From the NCBI RefSeq assembly GCF_024362525.1, contig NZ_CP101458.1, positions 2,790,001 to 2,854,000 on the forward strand: DNA of 64,000 nt, read 5' to 3'. A model generated the notes under the pieces. That model ran no database searches, had not been told where the DNA came from, and worked only from the letters and a program-made list of their open reading frames with translations. The translations under genes were made by a program, and so were the position numbers. Position 1 is the first letter of the stretch, and each line of letters starts with the position of its first letter. Below, in pieces: positions 24,091 to 33,486 of the stretch. Source of the stretch: Natrononativus amylolyticus. GTDB lineage: Archaea; Halobacteriota; Halobacteria; Halobacteriales; Natrialbaceae.

Positions 24091-25338
24091 ATGAACCGCG
24101 TTGCACTCGCGTTCTCGGGCGGACTGGACACCACGGTGTGTGTGCCGCTGCTCGAGGAGGAGTACGGATACGACGACGTCATCGGCGTCACCGTCGACGT
24201 CGGCCAGCCAGAGTCAGAGTTCGAAGAAGCCGCAGAGACCGCCGAGGCACTGGACCTCGAGCACTACGTCGTCGACGCGCGAGACGAGTTCGCCGACCTC
24301 TGTTTCGACAGCGTTCGCGCGAACGCGACCTACCAGGGCTACCCGCTCGGGACGGCCCTCGCGCGCCCGGTCATCGCCTCGAAGATCCTCGAGGTCGCCG
24401 AGGAACACGACTGCACCGGCATCGCCCACGGCTGTACGGGCAAGGGGAACGACCAGCTTCGCTTCGAGGCGATCTGGCGCGACTCCGACCTCGAGGTGAT
24501 CGCGCCGATCCGCGAACTCGGGCTCACGCGCGAGTGGGAGAACGAGTACGCCGAAAAGAAGGAGCTGCCCGTCGAGGGCGGCGGCGGCGGCAAGTGGTCG
24601 GTCGACACCAACCTCTGGAGCCGCTCGGTCGAGGGTTCGGAGCTCGAAGACCCCAGCTACGTCCCCGGCGAGGAGATCTACGAGTGGACGACCGCGCCCG
24701 CGGGCGAGACCGAGACGATCGAGATCGAGTTCGAGGAGGGCTACCCCGTCGCCGTCGACGGCGAGGCGATGGCGCCCGTCGAACTGATCGAGTACCTGAA
24801 CGAACTCGCGGGCGCCTACGGCGTCGGCCGCACGGACTCGATGGAAGACCGCATGCTCGGTCTGAAGGTGCGCGAGAACTACGAACACCCCGCCGCAACC
24901 ACCCTACTGAACGCCCACGAGGCCCTCGAGGGGCTCGTCCTCACCCAGGAGGAACGCGAGTTCAAGCAGGGAATCGACGCCAAGTGGTCGAAGAAGGGCT
25001 ACGAGGGACTCGTCGACGCGCCGCTCGTAGGCGCCCTCGAGGCCTTTATCGACGAGACCCAGAGCCGCGTCACCGGCACGGTGACGGTCCGCTTCGAGGG
25101 CGGCCAGGCCCGCGCGGTCGGCCGCGACAGCGAGTACGCCGCCTACTCCGCCGAGCACGCCTCGTTCAACACCGAGGCCGTCGGCAAGATCGCCCAGGAG
25201 GACGCCACCGGCGTCGCCAAGTACCACGGCTTCCAGCGCCGTCTGGCCAACGAGTCGATCGCGGCGCTCGAGGACGACGACGAGCCAGTGTCGCTCGCGA
25301 CCGACGGCGGCGAAAGTGAGACGGACGGAGCGGAGTAA
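24091..25338 (+). CDS. argG: Argininosuccinate synthase
   Basis: This 415-residue enzyme joins citrulline and aspartate using ATP, the penultimate step of arginine synthesis. The N-terminal PP-loop ATP-binding motif is AFSGGLDT (residues 6-13). GIAHGCTGKGNDQLRFE and SVDTNLWSRSVEGSELEDP are family signatures. An extra in-frame ATG exists at 24061, but MNRVALAFSGG is the conserved start. The last 20 residues are acidic and disordered. argH follows 2 nt after the stop, so they form one transcript. Confidence 0.97.
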   Translation: MNRVALAFSGGLDTTVCVPLLEEEYGYDDVIGVTVDVGQPESEFEEAAETAEALDLEHYVVDARDEFADLCFDSVRANATYQGYPLGTALARPVIASKILEVAEEHDCTGIAHGCTGKGNDQLRFEAIWRDSDLEVIAPIRELGLTREWENEYAEKKELPVEGGGGGKWSVDTNLWSRSVEGSELEDPSYVPGEEIYEWTTAPAGETETIEIEFEEGYPVAVDGEAMAPVELIEYLNELAGAYGVGRTDSMEDRMLGLKVRENYEHPAATTLLNAHEALEGLVLTQEEREFKQGIDAKWSKKGYEGLVDAPLVGALEAFIDETQSRVTGTVTVRFEGGQARAVGRDSEYAAYSAEHASFNTEAVGKIAQEDATGVAKYHGFQRRLANESIAALEDDDEPVSLATDGGESETDGAE

Positions 25339-25340
25339 CC

Positions 25341-26795
25341 ATGACCGAGGAGGGAGCCGACGAGAGCGTGATCCGCCGCGACCGCTTCAGCGGCGGCCCC
25401 GCCCGGAGCTTCCTCTCCTCGCTCGCCGCCGACGAGCGGATCTTCGAGGCCGATCTCGCGGTCGACCGCGCGCACGTAGTGATGCTCGCGGAGCAGGGAA
25501 TCGTGGACGCCGACACCGCGGGCGAGATCCTGACCGCCCTCGACGCGATCGAGGTAGACGGCCACAGCTCGCTCCCCGCCGGCGAAGACGTCCACGAGGC
25601 GATCGAGACCGCGGTGATCGAACAGGTCGGCGCCGACGGCGGGAAGATGCACACCGCGCGCTCGAGAAACGACGAGGTGGCGACCTGCATCCGGTATCGC
25701 CTGCGCGAGGACGTCCTCCGCGCGCTCGAGGCGACGCTCGCGCTGCGCGCGTCCCTTCTCGAGGTCGCCGAGGCACACGCCGAGACGATCATGCCCGGCT
25801 ACACGCACCTCCAGCCCGCCCAGCCCACCACGGTGGCCCACTGGGCGTGCTCCTACGAGAGTGCGGTCCGCCGGGACACCGAACGCCTGCTCGAGGCCTA
25901 CGGCCGGATCAACCGCTCGCCCCTCGGCGGCGCCGCGTTCGCGGGAACGCCCTTTTCGATCGACCGCGAACGGACGGCACAGCTGCTGGGTTTCGAGGGC
26001 GTCGTCGAGAACTCGATGGACGCCGCCTCGAGCCGGGACTTCTTACTCGAGACGACGGGGGCGCTGTCGACGCTCGCGACGACGCTGTCGGGGCTCGCTG
26101 AGGATCTCGTCATCTTCGCGAACCGCGGCTTCGTCGCGCTGTCGGACGACTACTCCTCGACCTCGTCGATCATGCCCCAGAAGGTGAATCCCGACACACT
26201 CGAGCTGGTTCGGGCGGTCGCGGGCGACGCCGCCGCCGGCGTCCAGGGGCTCTCGACGACACTCAAGGGGCTTCCTCGCGCGTACAACCGCGACTTACAG
26301 CGGGCGACCCCCCACGCCTGGGAGACGGTCGACGCGGTGAGCGAGGCGACGCGGGTCACGGCGGGGGCCGTCGCAACGGCCACCTGGGACGAGGAGGCGC
26401 TGGCCGCCGAGGCCGGCGCGGGCTTCTCGACGGCAACCGGCGTCGCTGACGCCCTCGCGGCGGGCGGACTCCCGTTCCGCACGGCTCACGAACTAGTTGC
26501 GAGCGCGGCCGAAAACGGCGCCGACTACGCCGCCCTCGAGGCCGCTGCCGAAGACGTGTTGGGCGAACCGCTCGAGGCCCACGTCGATCCCGCCGCCGTG
26601 AAATCGGCGCTCGACCCCGCCGAGAGCGTGGCGAGTCGGGACTCGCAAGGCGGCCCCGCGCCGTCCGCGGTCGCGGATCAGCTCGAGTCGGCGACCGCCG
26701 CGCTCGCGGCCGACGAGGAATCCGTCGAGGCGCTCGAAGCGAGCCTCGAGGGCGCCCGCGAGACGCTCCGCGAGGAGGTGAACGGGTATGCGTGA
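25341..26795 (+). CDS. argH: Argininosuccinate lyase
   Basis: This 484-residue enzyme of the fumarase/aspartase superfamily splits argininosuccinate into arginine and fumarate. It shows TARSRNDEVAT (about residues 101-111), the conserved TPGYTHLQPAQPTTVAHW-type helix with HLQ near 155, and the signature loop SSIMPQKVNPD near 274-284 with its catalytic serine. It is translated directly behind argG. A stretch of 219 nt with its own promoter separates it from lysW, so argGH may be a separate unit from the LysW genes. Confidence 0.97.
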   Translation: MTEEGADESVIRRDRFSGGPARSFLSSLAADERIFEADLAVDRAHVVMLAEQGIVDADTAGEILTALDAIEVDGHSSLPAGEDVHEAIETAVIEQVGADGGKMHTARSRNDEVATCIRYRLREDVLRALEATLALRASLLEVAEAHAETIMPGYTHLQPAQPTTVAHWACSYESAVRRDTERLLEAYGRINRSPLGGAAFAGTPFSIDRERTAQLLGFEGVVENSMDAASSRDFLLETTGALSTLATTLSGLAEDLVIFANRGFVALSDDYSSTSSIMPQKVNPDTLELVRAVAGDAAAGVQGLSTTLKGLPRAYNRDLQRATPHAWETVDAVSEATRVTAGAVATATWDEEALAAEAGAGFSTATGVADALAAGGLPFRTAHELVASAAENGADYAALEAAAEDVLGEPLEAHVDPAAVKSALDPAESVASRDSQGGPAPSAVADQLESATAALAADEESVEALEASLEGARETLREEVNGYA

Positions 26796-26981
26796 CCGGA
26801 CTCGAGACGCCCGGCGACCGATCGCCGCGGTCGCGACTCCGCGGCCGGTCCCGCGACCGTCCCCGCCGGGGGACAATACATCACTCAACCGATAATGAGA
26901 ACGGAAAACACCGCTTGAATCGCCCGAGACACCGTTAGTTTCTACTTCAGGAATCATAATTTTTTAGACTAGTTCGATGGG

Positions 26982-26987
26982 TTTAAG
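26982..26987 (+). promoter_or_regulatory. Promoter of the lysW-argF unit
   Basis: TTTAAG, within GATGGGTTTAAGTCC, lies 28-33 nt before the lysW ATG at 27015. A second AT-rich stretch AATTTTTTAG lies at about 26959-26968. This indicates that the LysW-dependent genes can be transcribed separately from argGH. Confidence 0.55.
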
Positions 26988-27014
26988 TCCATCCGGCGTC
27001 GAGTGAGGAGTACA

Positions 27015-27179
27015 ATGGCAGAATGCGTCGAGTGTGGGGCCGAACTGACCCTGCACGAGGACCTGGAGGCCGGAGAGATCGTCGATTGTACCACTTGCGG
27101 CGCCGAACTGGAAGTCGTCGACACCGAGCCGCCAGTCCTCGAGCGAGCCCCGGAGCTCGAAGAGGACTGGGGTGAGTGA
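27015..27179 (+). CDS. lysW: LysW amino-group carrier protein
   Basis: This 54-residue acidic protein is the carrier that is ligated through its C-terminal glutamate to the amino group of glutamate (or aminoadipate) during arginine or lysine synthesis. It has a zinc ribbon with CVECGAEL (C4, C7) and CTTCGAEL (about C26, C29), and ends in the diagnostic EDWGE. A purine-rich GAGTGAGGAG just upstream could act as a ribosome binding site. Its stop overlaps the argX start. The setting among arginine genes, with argF and argGH, points to arginine rather than lysine. Confidence 0.95.
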   Translation: MAECVECGAELTLHEDLEAGEIVDCTTCGAELEVVDTEPPVLERAPELEEDWGE

Positions 27180-28060
27180 TCTTGCAAATAGGACTACTCT
27201 ACTCCCGGATTCGAAAGGACGAGAAGCTGCTTCTCGCGGAGCTGCGCGAGCGCGGCCACGACGTCGTGAAGATCGACGTCCGCAAACAGACGTTCGACAT
27301 CGGCGAATCTCCCGACGGGCTCGCCGACCTCGATATCGTCGTCGACCGCTGTCTGGCGACGAGCCGCAGCCTGTACGCCACGCGGTTCTGTGAGGCCTAC
27401 GGCGTTCCCGTCGTCAACAGTCACGAGACCGCCGACGTCTGTGCCGACAAGGCGAAAAACAGCCTCGCGCTCGAGGCCGCAGGCGTTCCCACGCCCGCGA
27501 CGAAGGTCGCGTTCACGAAAGAGAGCGCGCTCGAGGCGATCGAATCCTTCGGCTACCCCTGCGTGCTCAAACCCGTCGTGGGATCGTGGGGCCGCCTGAT
27601 GGCCAAGATCGACTCGAGAAGCGCCGCAGAAGCGATCCTCGAGCACAAAGCTACCCTGGGCCACTACGAGCACAAGGTGTTCTACGTCCAGGAGTTCGTC
27701 GAGAAGCCCGGCCGCGACATTCGCGTCGTCGCGGTCGACGGCGAGCCGGTCGCTGCGATGGTCCGCTCGTCGGATCACTGGCTCACGAACGCCGCCAAGG
27801 GCGCGAAGACGGAGCCGTTCGACCTCGACGCCGAGGCGAAGGCGTTGGTCGAGAAAGCCAGCGACGCCGTCGGCGGCGGCCTGCTCGGAGTGGACCTGAT
27901 GGAAACCGAGAACGGGTATACGGTTCACGAGGTCAACCACACCGTCGAGTTCAAGGCGCTGAACGACGCCGTCGAGACCGACGTCCCCGCGGCGGTCGTC
28001 GACTGGCTCGAGGCGAAGGGGGCTGAGATCGCGGGTGCGAAACTCGAGGTGACTGCCTGA
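27176..28060 (+). CDS. argX: Glutamate-LysW ligase ArgX (ATP-grasp)
   Basis: This 294-residue ATP-grasp ligase attaches glutamate to the C-terminus of LysW. It starts at GTG, overlapping the lysW stop (GTGA). Features are the N-terminal GLLYSRIRKDEKLL, the central KPVVGSWGRLMAKI ATP-binding loop, and the GVDLMETENGYTVHEVNHTVEFK metal and ATP site near the end. LysX/ArgX specificity for glutamate or aminoadipate depends on a short motif I cannot score by eye; HTVEFK near residue 262 and the arg context favour the ArgX role. argC overlaps its stop by 1 nt. Confidence 0.93.
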   Translation: MILQIGLLYSRIRKDEKLLLAELRERGHDVVKIDVRKQTFDIGESPDGLADLDIVVDRCLATSRSLYATRFCEAYGVPVVNSHETADVCADKAKNSLALEAAGVPTPATKVAFTKESALEAIESFGYPCVLKPVVGSWGRLMAKIDSRSAAEAILEHKATLGHYEHKVFYVQEFVEKPGRDIRVVAVDGEPVAAMVRSSDHWLTNAAKGAKTEPFDLDAEAKALVEKASDAVGGGLLGVDLMETENGYTVHEVNHTVEFKALNDAVETDVPAAVVDWLEAKGAEIAGAKLEVTA

Positions 28061-29148
28061 TGTCGACGGGGACACAGCAGTCAACCGGCGAGGACGGACC
28101 AGCGAGCGCCGAGACGGTCACCGCGAGCGTCGTCGGCGGCAGCGGGTTTACCGGCGGCGAACTGCTCCGCCTGCTCGCCGGCCATCCGGACTTCGAGATT
28201 CAGCAGGCGACCAGCCGTTCCTACGCCGGGAAAAGCGTCGGCTCGAAGCACCCGCCGCTTCGGGGCAGCGAGCTTCGCTTTTCGGAGCCCTCGGAGCTCG
28301 AGAGCGTCGACGTCCTGTTCACCGCGACGCCCCACGGCGTCTCGATGGGGCAGATCGACGAGTTCTTCGAGGTCGCAGACACCGTCGTCGACCTCTCGGC
28401 GGACTTCCGCCTCGAGACCGAGGCACAGTACGACGAGTGGTACGACGGCCACAGCGCACCCGAGTATCTCGAAAGGGCCGAGTACGCCCTCCCCGAAATC
28501 AACCGCGAGAACCTCGCGGGCGCGGAACTCATCGCCGGCGGGGGTTGTAACGCCACCGCGACGATTCTGGGACTGTACCCGCTGTTCGAACACGGGGTTC
28601 TCGACGGAGGAGAGCAGATCGTCGTCGACGTCAAAGTCGGCTCCTCCGAAGGGGGCGCCGGCGGCGGCGAGGCCTCGAGTCACCCCGAACGGTCGGGCGT
28701 CGTCCGCCCCTACGCGCCGACGGGCCACCGCCACGAGGCCGAAATCGAGCAGTTTCTGGGCACGTCGGTCGCGTTCACCTGTCACGCGGTGGACATGGTC
28801 CGCGGTGCGAGCGCGACGAGCCACGTGTTCCCGAGTTCGCCCGTGTCGAAGGGCGACCTCTGGAAAGCCTACCGTGGCTGCTACGAGGACGAACCGTTCG
28901 TCCGCATGGCCGCAGGGGGTTCGGGCGTCTACCGCTACCCCGAACCGAAGGCGGTCGCCGGGACGAATATAGCGGAGGTCGGCTTCGAACTCGACCCCTC
29001 CAATAAGCGCATCGTGGTTTTTTCGGCCATCGACAACATGATGAAGGGCTCTGCGGGACAGGCGGTCCACGCCGCCAATATCGCGCTCGGCCTGGAGGAA
29101 ACAGCCGGACTCGAGTTTACGGGACTCCACCCCGTGGGGGCACCCTGA
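28060..29148 (+). CDS. argC: LysW-gamma-glutamyl-phosphate reductase (ArgC/LysY)
   Basis: This 362-residue enzyme reduces the LysW-bound glutamyl phosphate to the semialdehyde with NADPH. The Rossmann motif VVGGSGFTGGEL is at about residues 24-35. The catalytic cysteine is C163 in GGGCNATATI. HGVSMGQI and HRHEAEIEQF are family features. The N-terminal 20 residues (STGTQQSTGEDGPASAETV) are a disordered extension that is unusual for the family. The reading frame joins argX (ATGA-type overlap) and precedes argB by 1 nt. Confidence 0.95.
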   Translation: MSTGTQQSTGEDGPASAETVTASVVGGSGFTGGELLRLLAGHPDFEIQQATSRSYAGKSVGSKHPPLRGSELRFSEPSELESVDVLFTATPHGVSMGQIDEFFEVADTVVDLSADFRLETEAQYDEWYDGHSAPEYLERAEYALPEINRENLAGAELIAGGGCNATATILGLYPLFEHGVLDGGEQIVVDVKVGSSEGGAGGGEASSHPERSGVVRPYAPTGHRHEAEIEQFLGTSVAFTCHAVDMVRGASATSHVFPSSPVSKGDLWKAYRGCYEDEPFVRMAAGGSGVYRYPEPKAVAGTNIAEVGFELDPSNKRIVVFSAIDNMMKGSAGQAVHAANIALGLEETAGLEFTGLHPVGAP

Positions 29149-29149
29149 G

Positions 29150-30043
29150 ATGACCGTCGTCGTCAAAATCGGCGGCGCCGAAGCCGTCGATCCGACCGGC
29201 GCGCTGGCCGACGTGGCACACCTCGCGGCCAACGGTGAGGAGGTCGTCGTCGTCCACGGCGGCTCGACGGCCGTCGACGAAACCCTGGCGGAACTCGGCG
29301 AGGAACCCACCTACGTCGAGACGCCCGGCGGCGTCGTCGGCCGGTTCACCGACGAGCGCACGATGGACGTCTTCACAATGGTGATGGCCGGCAAGCTGAA
29401 CACCGACCTCGTGACGGCGCTCCAGAACCAGGGCGTCGACGCCGTCGGTCTCTCGGGGGCGGACGGAAAGCTGCTCACGGGCAAACGCAAGTCCGCCGTC
29501 CGCGTCAAAGAGGGCGGCAAAAAGAAGATCAAGCGCGGCGATCACTCCGGAACCATCGAGGAGGTCAACGCGGACTTACTCGAGACGCTCCTCGGAGACG
29601 GCTACGTCCCCGTCGTCACCGCCCCGGTGCTGGGCGCGGAGAAAGACGGCGGCTACACCGCCGTCAACGCCGACGCGGATCGCACCGCTGCCGCCGTCGC
29701 GGGCGCGCTTTCGGCCGACCTCGTGCTCCTCACGGACGTCTCCGGGATTTACGAGGACCCCGACGACGAGACGACGCTGCTCCACTCTGCGAACACTGAA
29801 ACGGAGTTCGAAGCGGTCGAAGCGGCCGCCGAGGGCTTCATGACGAAGAAAGTGATGGCCGCCGAGGAGGCGCTTTCGGGCGGCGCGATGTCGGTGGTCG
29901 TCGCCGGCGCGAACGCCAACGATCCCGTGCTCAACGCGCTGTCGGGTCACGGAACCACGCTGACGCCGGGGGCGGTGGGGCTCGAGACGGGCGACGGCGG
30001 ACCCGAAACCGACAAGGACGAACTCGAGGTGTCGAGTCAATGA
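29150..30043 (+). CDS. argB: LysW-glutamate kinase (ArgB/LysZ)
   Basis: This 297-residue amino acid kinase phosphorylates the LysW-linked glutamate side chain. It begins MTVVVKIGGAEAVD, with the phosphate-binding lysine K6, and has VVVHGGSTAVDE (about 41-52). An NADADRTAAAVAGAL segment and VLLTDVSGIYEDPDDE follow in the C-terminal half. The KRKSAVRVKEGGKKKIKRGDHSG loop near residues 110-130 is unusually basic for this proteome and matches known archaeal LysZ/ArgB enzymes that dock the acidic LysW. Its stop overlaps argD. Confidence 0.95.
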   Translation: MTVVVKIGGAEAVDPTGALADVAHLAANGEEVVVVHGGSTAVDETLAELGEEPTYVETPGGVVGRFTDERTMDVFTMVMAGKLNTDLVTALQNQGVDAVGLSGADGKLLTGKRKSAVRVKEGGKKKIKRGDHSGTIEEVNADLLETLLGDGYVPVVTAPVLGAEKDGGYTAVNADADRTAAAVAGALSADLVLLTDVSGIYEDPDDETTLLHSANTETEFEAVEAAAEGFMTKKVMAAEEALSGGAMSVVVAGANANDPVLNALSGHGTTLTPGAVGLETGDGGPETDKDELEVSSQ

Positions 30044-31191
30044 GCGACAACAGTTTCGTCTTCTCCCAGAAGCCGATCACCATCGAATCGGGAGCGGGCG
30101 TCTATCTGACGAGCGACGACGGCACCGACTACCTCGATTTCGGTGCGAGCTACGCCTGTACGCCGACGGGCCACTGTCATCCCGACGTGGTGGAAGCGGT
30201 ACAGGAGCAGGCCGCCGAGTTGCTGTTCGTCCAGGGCTCCTATCCCGTCTCCGCGCGCGAGGAACTCCACGCAAAACTGGGGGCGCTCGCGCCGGGCGAC
30301 CTCGAGAAGGTCTGGCTCTGCAATTCGGGTACCGAAGCGAACGAGGCTGCCCTCAAGTTCGCCCGGAGCGCAACCGGCGGGACGAAGATCGTCGCCGCCA
30401 AGCGCGCGTTCCACGGCCGCACCGCAGGGGCACTCTCGGCGACCTGGAAACCCAAGTACAAGACGCCGTTCGAGCCGCTGCTCGAGGACGTCGAGTTCGT
30501 CGCCTACGGCGACGAGGTGGAGCTTGCGGACGCGGTGGACGACGACACCGCCGCGGTCATCCTCGAGCCGATCCAGGGTGAGGGCGGCGTCCACCCCGCT
30601 CCCGACGGATATCTCGAGGCGGCCCGCGAGATCACCGAGGAGACCGAAACGGCGCTCGTCTTCGACGAGATCCAGACCGGCCTCGGGCGTACCGGCGAGA
30701 CCTGGGCCTGCGAACACGAGGGGGTCGTCCCCGACATCCTCACGGCCGCGAAGGGCGTCGCCAGCGGCCTCCCGATGGGCGCGACCCTCTGTGCGGACTG
30801 GATCGCCGAGAGCGCGGGGCCGCACGGCTCGACGTTCTCCGGCAACCCGCTGGTCTGTGCCGCCGCCGGCGCCACCCTCGAGGTGCTCGCCGAGGAGGAC
30901 CTCGCGGCCAACGCGGCCGCAGTCGGTGACTACCTCCGGGAGGAACTCGCCGCGAGCGACCTCCCTATCCGCGAGATTCGCGGACAGGGGCTCATGCTCG
31001 GCCTCGAGGTCAAACGCGGCGCGAACCGCGTGCTGCGCGACCTCGCGCTCGAGCACCAGATACTCGCGCTGCCGGCCGGCCGCAGCGTCGTTCGTCTGCT
31101 GCCGCCGCTCGTCCTCAAGGAATCCCACGTCGACGAGCTACTCGAGGCGCTCACGGAGATGCTCGCGCCGACTGCCGACTCACAGTCATGA
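30040..31191 (+). CDS. argD: LysW-ornithine/lysine aminotransferase (ArgD/LysJ)
   Basis: This 383-residue class III PLP aminotransferase converts the LysW-bound semialdehyde to the ornithine derivative. The PLP lysine is K238 in TAAKGVASGLPMGA; LVFDEIQTGLGRTG supplies the conserved Asp; CNSGTEANEAALKFAR binds the phosphate. FVQGSYPVSAREEL is typical of this subgroup. The reading frame overlaps argB by 4 nt and lysK by 4 nt. Confidence 0.95.
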   Translation: MSDNSFVFSQKPITIESGAGVYLTSDDGTDYLDFGASYACTPTGHCHPDVVEAVQEQAAELLFVQGSYPVSAREELHAKLGALAPGDLEKVWLCNSGTEANEAALKFARSATGGTKIVAAKRAFHGRTAGALSATWKPKYKTPFEPLLEDVEFVAYGDEVELADAVDDDTAAVILEPIQGEGGVHPAPDGYLEAAREITEETETALVFDEIQTGLGRTGETWACEHEGVVPDILTAAKGVASGLPMGATLCADWIAESAGPHGSTFSGNPLVCAAAGATLEVLAEEDLAANAAAVGDYLREELAASDLPIREIRGQGLMLGLEVKRGANRVLRDLALEHQILALPAGRSVVRLLPPLVLKESHVDELLEALTEMLAPTADSQS

Positions 31192-32351
31192 ACACGACCG
31201 CCCGGGCCGACGACGGAGCCGCCGTCTCGCTCGAGGCGGCCCGCGACCTGCTCGTCGACCTCGTCTCGATCCCCTCGCCGTCGGGCGAGGAGGACGCCGC
31301 GGCGGAGCGCCTCGCCGCGTTCTTCGAGGCTCACGACCGCGAGGTGTGGCTCGACGCGGTCGGCAACGTCCGCGCCCCGGCTGACAACGCCGTCCTCCTG
31401 ACCTCGCACGTCGACACCGTCCCTGGTGAAATCCCCGTGCGCGTGGAGACCGCAGCGGAAGGCGATGCGGTCGCCGCGGCGGGCGAGGACGTGCTCTGGG
31501 GTCGGGGCAGCGTCGACGCCACCGGCCCGCTCGCGGCGATGGCCGCCGCGGCGGTTCGCACCGGCACCTCCTTCGTCGGCGTCGTCGGCGAGGAGACGAG
31601 TTCGCGGGGCGCCCGCCACCTCGTCACCGATCGCGACGAACCCGGCGCGGTGATCAACGGCGAGCCCTCCGGCGCCGACGGCATCACCCTCGGCTACCGC
31701 GGGATCGTCTCCGGGACGTACACCGCCGAAAGCGACTCCGGACACACCTCGAGGCCCGAACCCAACGCGATCCAGGACGCGATGTCGTGGTGGAGTCGCG
31801 TCGAAGCGGCGGTCGAACCCGACGGCGGAAGCGACGCGGATACGCCCGTCTTCGAGCGGGTGACCGCGAAACCCGTTTCCGTGACCGGCGGCACGACGGC
31901 GGACGGTCTCGCCGTCCGCGCGACCGTCGACTTTCAGTGTCGGGTGCCGCCGAGTCTCGAGCCCGCGGACGTTCGCGAGACCGTCGAAGCCGAATGCGGC
32001 GGTAGCGGCTGCGGCCTCGAGGGCGAGGGCTACGGCCTCGAGAGCGAGGGCCACGGCCTCGAGTGGACCGACGAAGTCCAGCCGGTAATGCAGAGCCCGC
32101 GAACCGACGTTGCACGGGCGTTTCGCGTCGCCATCCGCGCGGAGGGCGGCGAACCGCGCCTGCTTCGCAAGACCGGCACCAGCGACATGAACGTCTACGC
32201 CGGGGCGTGGGAGTGCCCGATGGCGACCTACGGCCCCGGCGATTCCGACCTCGATCACGCGCCCGACGAGCGCCTCTCGCTCGCGGAGTTCGACCGCTCG
32301 GTGGCGGTGCTCGAGCGCGTGGCGAGGTCGCTTTCGGAGGCCACCCAATGA
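31188..32351 (+). CDS. lysK: LysW-ornithine hydrolase (LysK/ArgE-like, M20 family)
   Basis: This 387-residue metallopeptidase-fold enzyme releases ornithine (or lysine) from LysW. Metal ligands follow the M20 pattern: H74 and D76 in SHVDTVPG, D110 in GRGSVDATG, and the catalytic pair E135-E136 in GEETSSRGARH. An odd feature lies at about residues 276-292: a 7-residue unit GLExEGx is repeated (GLEGEGY, GLESEGH, then GLE), encoded by 21-bp tandem repeats. LysK and ArgE/DapE are close relatives; the operon decides the naming. Confidence 0.93.
   Translation: MNTTARADDGAAVSLEAARDLLVDLVSIPSPSGEEDAAAERLAAFFEAHDREVWLDAVGNVRAPADNAVLLTSHVDTVPGEIPVRVETAAEGDAVAAAGEDVLWGRGSVDATGPLAAMAAAAVRTGTSFVGVVGEETSSRGARHLVTDRDEPGAVINGEPSGADGITLGYRGIVSGTYTAESDSGHTSRPEPNAIQDAMSWWSRVEAAVEPDGGSDADTPVFERVTAKPVSVTGGTTADGLAVRATVDFQCRVPPSLEPADVRETVEAECGGSGCGLEGEGYGLESEGHGLEWTDEVQPVMQSPRTDVARAFRVAIRAEGGEPRLLRKTGTSDMNVYAGAWECPMATYGPGDSDLDHAPDERLSLAEFDRSVAVLERVARSLSEATQ
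32013..32063 (+). repeat. 21-bp tandem repeat inside lysK
   Basis: Two units of 21 bp (32013-32033 and 32034-32054), each beginning GGCCTCGAG, are followed by a third partial copy (32055-32063). Because the unit is a multiple of three the reading frame is kept, giving a low-complexity insert in the enzyme. Confidence 0.8.
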
Positions 32352-33307
32352 CCCAGGAGATCGCTATGACGACACCCACAACCACGGACGAGACGAACGG
32401 CGCGCCCAGACACTTCCTCGACGTCGACGACCTCTCGCGGAGCGAACTGTTCGCCGTCCTCGACCGGGCGGCCGACTACAAACTCGCCCAGCAGCGAGGC
32501 GAATCCCACGCGGACCTCGCAGGCCAGACCCTGGGGATGCTCTTTCAGAAGGCGAGCACCCGTACTCGTGTGTCGTTCGAGACCGGAATGACCCAGCTGG
32601 GCGGCCACGCCGTCTTCCTCGGGGCAGACGACATCCAGCTGGGCCGGGGCGAGCCGCTGAAGGACACCGCCCGCGCGCTCTCGCGGTACGTCGACTGCGT
32701 GATGGCGCGGGTGTTCAAACACGAGAACTGTGAGGTGCTGGCCGAGTACGCCGAGGTTCCGATCGTCAACGGGCTCACCGACGACGCCCACCCCTGCCAG
32801 ACGCTGGCGGACCTGCTCACGATCCGGGAGTGCTTCGGCGACCTCGAGGAGGTGTCGGCGACGTGGGTCGGCGACGGCAACAACGTCGCCCAGTCGTTCG
32901 TGCTGGGCTGTGCGCTCGCCGGCATCGATCTCACCGTCGCGACGCCCGCAGAGCACGGCGTCGACGAGGGGGTTCTCGAGCGGGCGGCCGACATCGGCAC
33001 CGCACCGACGATCACGACCGATCCAGTTGAGGCGGTGTCGGACGCGAACGTCGTCTACACCGACGTCTGGATCAGCATGGGTCAGGAGGACGAACGCGAC
33101 ATGCGCCTTCGGCGCTTCGACGGCTACCAGCTCAACGACGAACTGCTCGCCCACACCGACGACGCCGCCGTGCTGCACTGCCTGCCCGCCCACCGCGGCG
33201 AGGAGATCACGGACGCGGTGCTCGAGGGCGAGAATTCGGTCGTCTGGGACCAGGCCGAGAACCGGCTGCACGCCCAGAAGGCGCTGTTGGGCTGGCTGCT
33301 CGAGTAG
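32348..33307 (+). CDS. argF: Ornithine carbamoyltransferase
   Basis: This 319-residue enzyme makes citrulline from ornithine and carbamoyl phosphate. The carbamoyl phosphate loop STRTR is at 70-74; HPCQTLADL, FLGADDIQLGRGE and HCLPAHRGEEI near the C-terminus are the other diagnostic motifs. The start at 32348 overlaps the lysK stop by 4 nt. A second ATG at 32366 is an alternative that removes six residues. It is the last gene of the cluster and is followed by a strong hairpin. Confidence 0.97.
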   Translation: MTQEIAMTTPTTTDETNGAPRHFLDVDDLSRSELFAVLDRAADYKLAQQRGESHADLAGQTLGMLFQKASTRTRVSFETGMTQLGGHAVFLGADDIQLGRGEPLKDTARALSRYVDCVMARVFKHENCEVLAEYAEVPIVNGLTDDAHPCQTLADLLTIRECFGDLEEVSATWVGDGNNVAQSFVLGCALAGIDLTVATPAEHGVDEGVLERAADIGTAPTITTDPVEAVSDANVVYTDVWISMGQEDERDMRLRRFDGYQLNDELLAHTDDAAVLHCLPAHRGEEITDAVLEGENSVVWDQAENRLHAQKALLGWLLE

Positions 33308-33326
33308 CGCGGCGCGTAGCGCCGCG
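33308..33326 (+). terminator. Hairpin after the arginine gene cluster
   Basis: CGCGGCGC (33308-33315) and GCGCCGCG (33319-33326) pair perfectly around GTA, directly after the argF stop codon. There is no following T run, so it may end or stabilise the transcript rather than act as a classical terminator. Confidence 0.6.
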
Positions 33327-33486
33327 AGAACGTGAACGGGGAGTGCGAGGCGCTCGCTCCGATCGTGCCTCGACGATCCGAACGGGGAGGAACGACCCGT
33401 GAGCGATGTGAGTGGGTCCGAGCGACACACGGCAGCATCGGCGGTAACCCGCCCACTTTTCTCCGTCGCCCGCCTTCGCCCCGCTA

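Noticed and set aside
33340-33480. Possible tRNA-type repeat spacer after argF (GAGCGATGTGAG, GAACGGGGAGGAACG)
   Set aside because: It shares only short GAACG/GTGAG words with the spacer at 4353 and has no tRNA arms; probably chance or a general haloarchaeal word bias.
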